From Pseudomonadota bacterium (GTDB taxonomy: Bacteria > Pseudomonadota > Alphaproteobacteria > Rhizobiales > Hyphomicrobiaceae): a stretch of DNA of 23,777 nucleotides. A program made the position numbers and the translations under genes. The notes under the pieces are model-generated. The model had not been told where the DNA came from and ran no database searches. It saw only the letters and a program-made list of their open reading frames with translations. The stretch lies in assembly GCA_023387235.1 (NCBI GenBank), contig JAEWIJ010000114.1:1-23777 (forward strand). The letters are read 5' to 3'. Below, piece after piece: positions 16,115 through 22,953 of the stretch. The first letter of the stretch is position 1, and every line of letters begins with the position of its first letter.

Positions 16115-16837
16115 TCAATGTGCTCCGGTCAGGTTTTCGCCCTGCACGACCGCTGCCACCTTGGCATCCTTCGTCGCCTCCTCCGGCCGGCCGGAGAAAA
16201 TGATCTCGCCGCGCTCGATGACATAGAGCCGGTCGGCGAAGGACGGCACGTGATGGACATTCGATTCGGCGATGAAGATCGAATGCCCAAGCGCGCGGAT
16301 CGAGGCAATGCCGTCGACGATCGACGGGACGATCGCCGGCGACAGGCCTTCGGTCGGCTCGTCCAGCAGCAGCAGTTTCGGATTTGCCGCGAGCGCGCGG
16401 GCGATCGACACCATCTTGCGCTCACCACCGGATAGCTCCTGCCCGCCACGCTTGCGATAGCGCTCGAGCTTGGGAAATACCTCGTAGGCGAGGGCAATGC
16501 GGTTCTGGTCGGGTTTCGCGCCGACCTCCTTCCAGCTCGGCATCGCGATATTCTCTTCGACAGTCAACTCGCCGAAGACCTCGCTCTCCTCGGGCGCGAA
16601 GCCTACGCCGCTGCGCGCGATCTCGAACGTAGGCAACCCGACGAGCGATTTGCCGTCGAGGGCGATGCTGCCGGAAACCGGCTTGCGAAAACCCATGACC
16701 GTACGAAACGTCGTCGTCTTTCCTGCTCCATTGCGACCGACGAGACAAACGAGCTCACCGGCTTTCACCTCGAGCGAGATGCCGCGCAGGATGCGGCTGC
16801 CCTGGATGTCGACGACGAGGTCGTTGATCGTGAGCAT
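16115..16837 (-). CDS. livF: Branched-chain amino acid-type ABC importer ATPase
   Basis: The 240-residue ATPase matches LivF: Walker A GRNGAGKT (34-41), FRTVMGFRKPVSGSIALDGKSL, the LivF-like FAPEESEVFGELTVEENI (80-97), signature LSGGERKM (135-142), Walker B LLLLDE (155-160) with PTEGLSPAIV, and the ending YVIERGEIIFSGRPEEA. It is the last gene of the minus-strand importer; its ATG shares one base with the livG stop (TGATG). It is taken with LivG as the two ATPase subunits of a hydrophobic-amino-acid-type transporter; the true ligand may be an amino acid, an amide, urea or an aromatic acid. Confidence 0.92.
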   Translation of the reverse strand: MLTINDLVVDIQGSRILRGISLEVKAGELVCLVGRNGAGKTTTFRTVMGFRKPVSGSIALDGKSLVGLPTFEIARSGVGFAPEESEVFGELTVEENIAMPSWKEVGAKPDQNRIALAYEVFPKLERYRKRGGQELSGGERKMVSIARALAANPKLLLLDEPTEGLSPAIVPSIVDGIASIRALGHSIFIAESNVHHVPSFADRLYVIERGEIIFSGRPEEATKDAKVAAVVQGENLTGAH

Positions 16838-17598
16838 CAGGCGGTCCTCAATTTCCCGACGACGGTCTCGACGACCTTCGGATCCGCGAAGAACTCCTTC
16901 GGCGGCAGGTCGGCAAGCACGCGGCCTTCGGCGAGCGCAACAATGCGATCGGAATAGGTCGCGACGAGATCCATATCGTGCTCGACCAGGATCATCGCCT
17001 TCACGCCCGCCGTCTCACCCGCCGCGATCAGGGTGGTCATCACGCGATGCTTGTCGGCTGTGGAAATGCCGGACGTCGGCTCGTCGAGCAGGATCACCTG
17101 CGGCACGAGGGCGAAGGCGGATGCGACATCGAGCAGCTTCTTCTCGCCCTGCGACAGCAACTGCGATTCCGTTTCAAGCCGCTCGGTCAGGCCAAAGATC
17201 CCTGCCACGTCGCGAACGCGCTTCTCCGTCTCGCCGCTGTTGAGGAAGCTCGAGAACAGGCTCCAGCGCTTCTTTTGCCGCGTGACGATCGCAACGGCGA
17301 TGGTTTCCGCGACCGTAAGCTTCGGGAAGATGTGAACGAGCTGGAAGGCTCGCGCCAGTCCGCGCTCGGCGAGATCGACCGGGTTGGCACCGCGGATGTC
17401 CTCGCCCTTGAAGAAGACCTCGCCTTCGCTCGGTGCCAGCAGCCCGGTCAGGAGATTGACGAGCGTGGTCTTGCCGGCACCGTTCGGACCCACAATCGCA
17501 AGCCGCTCGCCTTCTTTCACCGCCACACTGACGCCGTCGAGCGCGCGGAAAGAGCCATAAGATTTCCCGACGTTCCGCGTCTCAAGCACCGCGCTCAT
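16837..17598 (-). CDS. livG: Branched-chain amino acid-type ABC importer ATPase
   Basis: The 253-residue ATPase matches LivG: Walker A GPNGAGKTT (37-45), the LivG mark GLARAFQLVHIFPKLTV (80-96), Walker B VILLDE (168-173) with PTSGIST, and the ending RVLADLPPKEFFADPKVVETV. The signature is LSQGEKK (148-154), with Gln in place of the first Gly of LSGGE; variants there are common in LivG proteins and do not by themselves imply loss of activity. It overlaps the livM stop as ATGA at 17595-17598, which indicates coupled translation. Confidence 0.92.
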   Translation of the reverse strand: MSAVLETRNVGKSYGSFRALDGVSVAVKEGERLAIVGPNGAGKTTLVNLLTGLLAPSEGEVFFKGEDIRGANPVDLAERGLARAFQLVHIFPKLTVAETIAVAIVTRQKKRWSLFSSFLNSGETEKRVRDVAGIFGLTERLETESQLLSQGEKKLLDVASAFALVPQVILLDEPTSGISTADKHRVMTTLIAAGETAGVKAMILVEHDMDLVATYSDRIVALAEGRVLADLPPKEFFADPKVVETVVGKLRTA

Positions 17599-18566
17599 GA
17601 TGCGACCGCCTTCCTGCGGGACGTCAGCCGCTCCACCAGCCCCGCGATACCGGACGGGAAGCCGATGACGAGTATCGCGAGCACGGCGCCGAGAACGAAG
17701 CGCCAGTACTGTGTCAGCGTCTGCAGCTGGTCATGCAGAAAGACGTAGACAAGTGCGCCGATGACAGGCCCGAAGAAGGCGTTGAATCCGCCGAGAATGG
17801 TCATGAACACCAGAAGACCCGAATGCGTCCAATAGACGAGCTCGGGATCGGCGAGGCCGACGCGAAACCCCATGATCGCGCCTCCGGCGGCAGAAAAGGC
17901 CGCCGATATGACGAAAGCCGCGAGGCGCGCATGCCGGACGCGCACGCCGAGATACTCGGCCTTGCGGGCATTGTCGCGCAGCGCCTGCAGATGCAGGCCG
18001 AACGGCGAGTGCACGATCCGCCACATGATGACGACGGCGATCACGAGCAGGCCGAGGCAATAGTAGTAGAACGGTCCCGAGAGCAGGCCGATCTTGCTGT
18101 ACTGCTCGAACTCCATCCCGAGGAAGCTCATGCGTGGGACTCGCATGCCGCTGTCGCCGCCGGTTACGAAATAGAACTTGAACAGAAAGGAATGGAACAG
18201 CATGCCGAACGCGAGCGTCAGCATGCCGAAGAAGATGCCGGTGTAGCGCACACAGAGCCAGCCGATCGGCAACGCGATGACGATCGCGGCCAGCACGGAC
18301 ACCAGCAGAGCGACTTCGAAGCTCTTTATTCCGATCACGCCCGCGACCACCGCCGTGCCGTACGCGCCGATGCCGAGGAACATCGCATGGCCGAACGAGA
18401 GCAGCCCCGCATAGCCGAACAGCAGGTTGAACCCGAGCAGCGCAATGCCGTAGGCGAAGAACGAGATCAGCAGGCTCGCGTAGAAAGGGGGCGCAAGCAG
18501 CGGCACCAGCGCGAGCCCGATCGCACCGGCCAGCGCGACGGCGATCCATGAATTCTTGCGGCTCAT
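17595..18566 (-). CDS. livM: Branched-chain amino acid-type ABC importer permease
   Basis: The 323-residue membrane protein matches LivM: many hydrophobic segments, the FAYGIALLGFNLLFGYAGLLSFGHAMFLGIGAYG block near the start, the HLQALRDNARKAEYLGVRVRHARLAAFVISAAFSA coupling region, and WTHSGLLVFMTILGGFNAFFGPVIGA near the end. I chose ATG 18566, which overlaps the livH stop (ATGA, 18563-18566); a start 12 codons earlier would lie inside livH and adds no family-like residues. It pairs with LivH as the membrane part of the importer. Confidence 0.92.
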   Translation of the reverse strand: MSRKNSWIAVALAGAIGLALVPLLAPPFYASLLISFFAYGIALLGFNLLFGYAGLLSFGHAMFLGIGAYGTAVVAGVIGIKSFEVALLVSVLAAIVIALPIGWLCVRYTGIFFGMLTLAFGMLFHSFLFKFYFVTGGDSGMRVPRMSFLGMEFEQYSKIGLLSGPFYYYCLGLLVIAVVIMWRIVHSPFGLHLQALRDNARKAEYLGVRVRHARLAAFVISAAFSAAGGAIMGFRVGLADPELVYWTHSGLLVFMTILGGFNAFFGPVIGALVYVFLHDQLQTLTQYWRFVLGAVLAILVIGFPSGIAGLVERLTSRRKAVAS

Positions 18567-19450
18567 GTGGCGGGCTTTCCGAACAGTCCAGCGGGCCGCC
18601 ACAGCAACACACCGATTACGATGAGATACGTCGCGAGCAGGTCGAACTCGGGATAGATGATGAGTGAGAACGCGCGGATGAGGCCGACGATCAGCGCGCC
18701 GACGAGCGCGCCGGGCATGGAGCCGAGGCCGCCGATCACGACGACGGCGAACGCTTCAACCACCAGTTCCACCGCAATATCGAGCGACGCCGCCGCTGTC
18801 GGCACGACGAGCGCGCCGGCGATGGTGCCGAGCATGGTGCCCGCCGTGAATACCGCAGCGTACACCATCCTGACGTTGACGCCGAGCGCTTCGGCCATGC
18901 CGCGGTTCTCGGCGGTGGCGCGCAGGACGCGGCCGTAGTTCGTGCGTTTCAGATACAAATTCAGCCCGAGCGCAATCAAAAGCGCCGCCAGGATGACGAG
19001 CAGGTTGTAGACGGGGACGCGGAAGTCGCCGATCGTGACCGTTCCGTAGACGAGATAATCGACGCTGACCGAGCGCGGCGTGGCGCCCCAGAAGAAGCGC
19101 AGGACATCCTGGAACATCAGGAGCAGCGCGAAGGTCAGGAGGAGCTGAAAGCTCTCGTCGCGATTATAGACCGTGCGCAGCATGCGCTCAATCGGGGGGC
19201 CGACGACGCCGAGGGCGAGGCCGCATACGATCAGCGCCGGCAAGAGCATCCACGCCGGCATACCGTACTGCGCGAACAGCGTGGTGGCCGTGATCCCGAA
19301 GTACGCGCCGAGCGCGTAGAACGAGCCGCAGGCGAGGTTGAGAATTTTCTGGACACCGAAGACGAGCTGCAGCCCGGCGGCGACGAGAAAAAGAACGGCA
19401 GCATGGAATATGCCGCCGAGCGCGATATTTGCGAGTGCCGACGCGGTCAT
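18563..19450 (-). CDS. livH: Branched-chain amino acid-type ABC importer permease
   Basis: The 295-residue membrane protein matches LivH: the start ALANIALGGIFHAAVLFLVAAGLQLVFGVQKILNLACGSFYALGAY, the coupling loop GRVLRATAENRGMAEALGVNVRMVYAAVFTAGTML, and IAVELVVEAFAVVVIGGLGSMPGALVGALIVG. It follows the binding-protein gene by nine bases, so all five genes from 20740 to 16115 appear to form a single operon. Confidence 0.92.
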   Translation of the reverse strand: MTASALANIALGGIFHAAVLFLVAAGLQLVFGVQKILNLACGSFYALGAYFGITATTLFAQYGMPAWMLLPALIVCGLALGVVGPPIERMLRTVYNRDESFQLLLTFALLLMFQDVLRFFWGATPRSVSVDYLVYGTVTIGDFRVPVYNLLVILAALLIALGLNLYLKRTNYGRVLRATAENRGMAEALGVNVRMVYAAVFTAGTMLGTIAGALVVPTAAASLDIAVELVVEAFAVVVIGGLGSMPGALVGALIVGLIRAFSLIIYPEFDLLATYLIVIGVLLWRPAGLFGKPAT

Positions 19451-19459
19451 CTCGATGGA

Positions 19460-20740
19460 TCAGATGCTGAACTTCGCAGTCTTGATCCATTCCCAGAAAT
19501 CAGCACCTGCGGGCTTCTGGAGCTCGGTCGAATACATCGAGTCGAGTTTGTCGAGCGTGACGAAGTCGTACTTGTTGTTGTGCGTGGTCAGGCCCTGAAT
19601 GAAGGTCTGATCGGCGATCTTGTCCTTGCGCCAGCCGCCCTTGCCGCCGAGGCTCTCGACCTCGAGGCCGACCATCGCCTGGGCGATATCGTCGACGCCG
19701 GGCCATGCCCCCTTGGCCTTCTGCGCTTTCTCGACAGCATCCTTGTAGGAGATCATCGAGAAGTAAGCGCGGTCCGCTTCCCAGTTCGGGTAGTCCTTGT
19801 GCTTGTCCTCGTACCAGGCCACGAATTCCTTCGCGGTTGCGCTTGCGTTCGGATTGTTGAAGTAGAGCGTGTTGTGGCCGAACAGCATGCCTTCCGGCGT
19901 GAAATCCTTCTTCATGGAGGTATGCTGCCAGCCCGCGGCCGGGAACACGAGCTTCGCGCTCTTGGTGAGGCCCGCGGCATTCGCCTGGCGCATGAACACC
20001 GGCAGATCCGCGAACAGTAGCGACGAGAAAATCAGATCGGGCTTTGCTGCCTGCAACGCAGCGACGTGGCTGGTGAGGTCCATCTGGCCGACTTTCGGCC
20101 ACTGCTCGGTTATGACCTCATGCTCGATATTGAACCGCTTCAGGATCGCGATGAAGGCTGCCATGTTGTTGCGGCCATAGGAATAGTCCGGGTTGATGCC
20201 CGCGATGCGCTTGAACTGGCCCTTGAAGTACTTGATCGCGAGCAGCGAGCCCATCACCGCTTCGCATTCGTTGTCGGTGCTGCGGAACAGGTACTTCGGG
20301 TTCGGCAGCTTCTCGACGACGCCGTCTTGCGTTGTGCCGTCCCAGAAAATCGTCAGCACGCGCGATTCTTCGACGACGGGGCCGAGCGCCAGGGCGACGC
20401 CGGTCGACACGATGCCCTGCACGTGATCGACCTGCTCCTGCTGAACCATGCGGGAGAAGCGCTCGATCGTGTCCTTCGGCGAGGTTTCCTCGTCGATGAC
20501 GAGCTGCACCTTGCGGCCGGCGATGCCGCCTGCAGCATTCATCTTTTCAACCGCCCACTCGGCAGCCCTGATGCCGGCGATGCCAGGGCTCGCCGCGAGA
20601 CCGGTACGTGGCGCCAAAACGCCTATTTTCAACGGCTTATTCTGAGCAATGGCGGGCGCGAAAATTCCCGCGCCCGGTGCGGCGGCGACCGCGCCGGCTG
20701 CAGCGGCCGACTTCAAAAGCGTGCGGCGTGTGAATTTCAT
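19460..20740 (-). CDS. ABC importer substrate-binding protein, HAAT/LivK-like, Tat-type signal
   Basis: The 426-residue protein starts with a twin-arginine-type signal (TRRTLLKSAAAAGAVAAAPG, then APAIAQ, cleavage near residue 33), so it is probably exported folded by the Tat system. The rest is a Peripla_BP_6 type-1 binding protein: LKIGVLAPRTG, GIAGIRAAEWAVEKMNAAGGIAGRKVQLVIDEE, DHVQGIVSTGVALALGPVVEE, YSYGRNNMAAFIAILKRF and SSLLFADLPVFMRQANAAG. I chose ATG 20740 because GGGGAG lies seven bases upstream; an ATG at 20761 would add seven residues before the twin-arginine stretch. It is the first gene of the liv-type operon. The ligand is not evident; the TRTG and VSTG motifs occur in amide, urea and aromatic-acid binding members too. 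Confidence 0.9.
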   Translation of the reverse strand: MKFTRRTLLKSAAAAGAVAAAPGAGIFAPAIAQNKPLKIGVLAPRTGLAASPGIAGIRAAEWAVEKMNAAGGIAGRKVQLVIDEETSPKDTIERFSRMVQQEQVDHVQGIVSTGVALALGPVVEESRVLTIFWDGTTQDGVVEKLPNPKYLFRSTDNECEAVMGSLLAIKYFKGQFKRIAGINPDYSYGRNNMAAFIAILKRFNIEHEVITEQWPKVGQMDLTSHVAALQAAKPDLIFSSLLFADLPVFMRQANAAGLTKSAKLVFPAAGWQHTSMKKDFTPEGMLFGHNTLYFNNPNASATAKEFVAWYEDKHKDYPNWEADRAYFSMISYKDAVEKAQKAKGAWPGVDDIAQAMVGLEVESLGGKGGWRKDKIADQTFIQGLTTHNNKYDFVTLDKLDSMYSTELQKPAGADFWEWIKTAKFSI

Positions 20741-20761
20741 GGCGTTTCTCCCCGTATGCAT

Positions 20762-20818
20762 CCGGGTTGCTCCCGGCTTTGAACGATTAGATATATTACA
20801 AGCATGTCAGGGTATCAA
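20762..20818 (-). promoter_or_regulatory. Candidate promoter and 5' leader hairpin of the liv-type operon
   Basis: On the minus strand TTGATA (20813-20818) and TATATC (20790-20795) are 17 bases apart, inside an AT-rich stretch unlike the GC-rich surroundings. The -35 matches the sigma-70 consensus at five of six positions. The predicted leader holds CCGGG-TTGCT-CCCGG (20762-20776), a 5-bp hairpin, before the ribosome-binding site. The -35 lies inside the 3' end of the LuxR-type frame. Confidence 0.45.
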
Positions 20819-21130
20819 CCTATAGCTCCGCATCGGAACCGATGATGCTTCCCCCGAATATTGAACTGGCTGCCGTGTCTGCCGGATCGGCGGCCTCGCA
20901 TTCTGAAAGAGACGAAGAAGATCAGACTGTCGGACGGTGTTGGTCTTGGGACAAATGCGCTGCAAATGCGCGCGGATGGTTGGCTCGCTGATGCTGAGCG
21001 GGTCTGCCGCTTCCTTTCCGCCAAGCCCCTGGGCCAGCGCCAGCAATACGCGCAGTTCGCCACCGGTCAGCCTGTAGAGTCTGGCGAAGGCCTCGCCCGG
21101 AAGCAGCGGCGCCTCGATCGGATCCTTCAT
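20807..21130 (-). CDS. LuxR-type DNA-binding domain protein, possibly a remnant
   Basis: The 107-residue frame holds little more than a LuxR C-terminal helix-turn-helix (about 20-75: YRLTGGELRVLLALAQGLGGKEAADPLSISEPTIRAHLQRICPKTNT, then RQSDLLRLFQ). LuxR regulators with this end usually have a long N-terminal sensor part, and none is present; the next gene's stop lies 72 bases upstream. Within the domain AADPL and ICPKT replace the more usual ADRL/ADxLG and IFxKT, so helix packing may be altered. Start 21130 (MKDPIEAPLLPGEAF) lacks a clear ribosome-binding site; 21181 is the alternative. I read it as the tail of a decayed larger gene, with a small stand-alone regulator as the other possibility. 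Confidence 0.45.
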   Translation of the reverse strand: MKDPIEAPLLPGEAFARLYRLTGGELRVLLALAQGLGGKEAADPLSISEPTIRAHLQRICPKTNTVRQSDLLRLFQNARPPIRQTRQPVQYSGEASSVPMRSYRLIP

Positions 21131-21202
21131 CGGAATTCGATCGATTCGAAGCCGTCGAATGTCCCGGACTGACCGTGGCACAAATCCCGTGCTCTGGTCC
21201 CA

Positions 21203-22363
21203 TCAATCCGATTGACCGATTTCGCATTTGGCACGCCGGCCGCGTCCGTACGGCTGGTACGTGCAGGTTGCCGGGTCGAACGAGCGGAAGTGATTGGCGC
21301 AGCTGTCGACATTGCAGGCGCTTCTCGCGACGGCCGCAGTGGGTGTGACCTGCTTCGGGGCCGCATCTGCAGAAGCGTCGCCACGGAGCTCGTCGAGCTT
21401 TCTTTGCACTGGCCCGTAACGCCTCCAACCCGGGACCGGCGCCGCAAGATTGACGTTCTTCCAGGCCGGATGGTACGGCGGCTTCTGTAGCTCGGGGAGC
21501 CGCGTAAACAGACGATCGACGAAGCGGACCATGCGCGCGTAGCGAGCCGAGCCCGGCTGCCAGTTGTAGACGGCGAGCACGGCCGGCACGGCAATGGTCT
21601 CGATCTTCTGGTCCGCGGCAATCAGCTTCGGGTAGTCCTTGCTGTCGAGAGTGGCCGGGAGATAGAGCTCCTCCAGCTCCTTCGTGTAGGGCACGGAAAT
21701 CAGCTTGAAACCTGGCGGCCAATCGGCCTGCGCAATGCCGCCGACGGGCTTCGAGGTGACCCATACCGTCGCTGCGTATTTGTCGGATGAGCGGATGTCG
21801 CGCATCACCGCCGGATGCGGATCGAATTTCTCGACCACATCGATCCCGAGGCGCTTGAAGATGATCGGCCCGCTGTAAGCGGCCGCCGTTCCCTGACTGT
21901 TGAAATTGACCCACTTTCCGGCCAGGTCGTTTATGGAGTTGATCTCCGGCCGAACGAAGATCTGCAGCTCCGACGGAAACAGGCTGGCGATATAGTTGAC
22001 CCGCGTCGCCACCTGCGGCGCCTTGTCGACCTTCTCGAAATGCAGAAGCGTATCGCCATAGACGATCGCGGCATCGACGCCGCGCAATTGGAGCAGGTCG
22101 ACAAAATTGTCGAACACACCGCGCGTGACGATCGGCAGAATGCGCAGGTCGTCACCTTCGTTCAGCACCCGGGCGATCTCGGCGGCGAAACGCAGAGGCG
22201 CGCCTTCCGGAAGCCCGGCCGCCAGGCCAATGGTTCCCTGATTGAGCCGTTCTCTGCCCTCGTTGCCCCATTTATCTGGGCCTTGAGCCAATGCTTGCGG
22301 TGCCAGTCCCGCAATCAGGACCACAGCAGCCATCCGGATGCCGAGGTGCCAGAAGTTACGCAT
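21203..22363 (-). CDS. TAXI-type TRAP solute-binding protein with BA14K-like C-terminal tail
   Basis: The 386-residue protein has a Sec signal peptide (1-26, ending QALAQ) and a TAXI-type periplasmic binding fold (TIGLAAGLPEGAPLRFAAEIARVLN; GVDAAIVYGD; NDLAGKWVNFNSQGTAAAYSGPIIFKRLG; YTKELEELYLPATL). Such proteins feed TRAP transporters, but no TRAP permease gene is in the window, so it may be an orphan or serve another signalling role. After about residue 330 comes a tail with four cysteines (350, 355, 367, 380) in CNVDSCANHFRSFDPATCTY and PYGRGRRAKC, which resembles the cysteine-rich BA14K-like motif (RSYDP..TY) of Hyphomicrobiales. Such a tail is not part of ordinary TAXI proteins. The start is a plain ATG; the gene precedes the LuxR fragment by 72 bases. 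Confidence 0.85.
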   Translation of the reverse strand: MRNFWHLGIRMAAVVLIAGLAPQALAQGPDKWGNEGRERLNQGTIGLAAGLPEGAPLRFAAEIARVLNEGDDLRILPIVTRGVFDNFVDLLQLRGVDAAIVYGDTLLHFEKVDKAPQVATRVNYIASLFPSELQIFVRPEINSINDLAGKWVNFNSQGTAAAYSGPIIFKRLGIDVVEKFDPHPAVMRDIRSSDKYAATVWVTSKPVGGIAQADWPPGFKLISVPYTKELEELYLPATLDSKDYPKLIAADQKIETIAVPAVLAVYNWQPGSARYARMVRFVDRLFTRLPELQKPPYHPAWKNVNLAAPVPGWRRYGPVQRKLDELRGDASADAAPKQVTPTAAVARSACNVDSCANHFRSFDPATCTYQPYGRGRRAKCEIGQSD

Positions 22364-22435
22364 GATACTCTCCTAGTTGCACGTTCTGCTGGCTTCGGCG
22401 GCGATATGGCCAAGAGCGCGCTGCCGCCTCGGTCA

Positions 22436-22897
22436 TCATGGGCGAATGTACGCATATCCGCGCTTCTGCAATTCTGACAGCATGACGACGCCGGACGGCA
22501 CGACTTTCGCCTCGCTTACGAGCTTGATCTCCTTGCTCTCGGCCTTCGTCTGGTTGGCCTGCGTGTTCCCGCAAGCCAACAGCATCAGGTTGGGATTCTC
22601 GAGAGCCATGGTCGCCAGGCGGGTCTTGACCGGACTGGTGTCCTCGCGAAAGAGGTGCAGACCGGGCCCGAAGGCGACGATCTGAACGTCGACCTTCTGA
22701 TTGAGCTTCTTGTAGTGCGTCAGGATATTTTGCGCGTTGTTCAGCGCGAGGGTCATCTTTGCGGGATCGTTCTCGCTCACCTGAATAGCGATCTTGTGGA
22801 CCATCTCGCTCGCGACCGCAGGCTTATCCTGAGCGCGTGCCATCGCAATCGGTGTCGCAACGACCAGTGCAGCAAGCAACAGTGCCGATATCTTCAT
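22436..22897 (-). CDS. Secreted DsrE-family protein
   Basis: The 153-residue protein has a signal peptide (1-22, ending ARAQ) and a DsrE/DsrF-like fold: HKIAIQVSENDPAKMTLALNNAQNILTHYKKL, VDVQIVAFGPGLHLF, and a single conserved-type cysteine (Cys109) in LLACGNTQ, followed by VVPSGVVMLSELQKRGYAYIRP. DsrE-like proteins handle sulfur in some pathways, but many secreted members have no known role. AAGGAC lies about nine bases before ATG 22897. An ATG at 22957 overlaps the upstream stop as ATGA and would add 20 residues before the signal; coupled translation makes this alternative worth keeping. Confidence 0.8.
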   Translation of the reverse strand: MKISALLLAALVVATPIAMARAQDKPAVASEMVHKIAIQVSENDPAKMTLALNNAQNILTHYKKLNQKVDVQIVAFGPGLHLFREDTSPVKTRLATMALENPNLMLLACGNTQANQTKAESKEIKLVSEAKVVPSGVVMLSELQKRGYAYIRP

Positions 22898-22953
22898 GGG
22901 ATTTCTGTCCTTGGCTAAAATGAGGGCTTCCTGGAGTTGTGGATGATAGAGTT

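Noticed and set aside
20922..21914. 330-codon minus-strand frame spanning the LuxR fragment and TAXI gene
   Set aside because: It is in a different frame from both, is low in hydrophobic order and matches no family; the TAXI frame with signal peptide is the real one.
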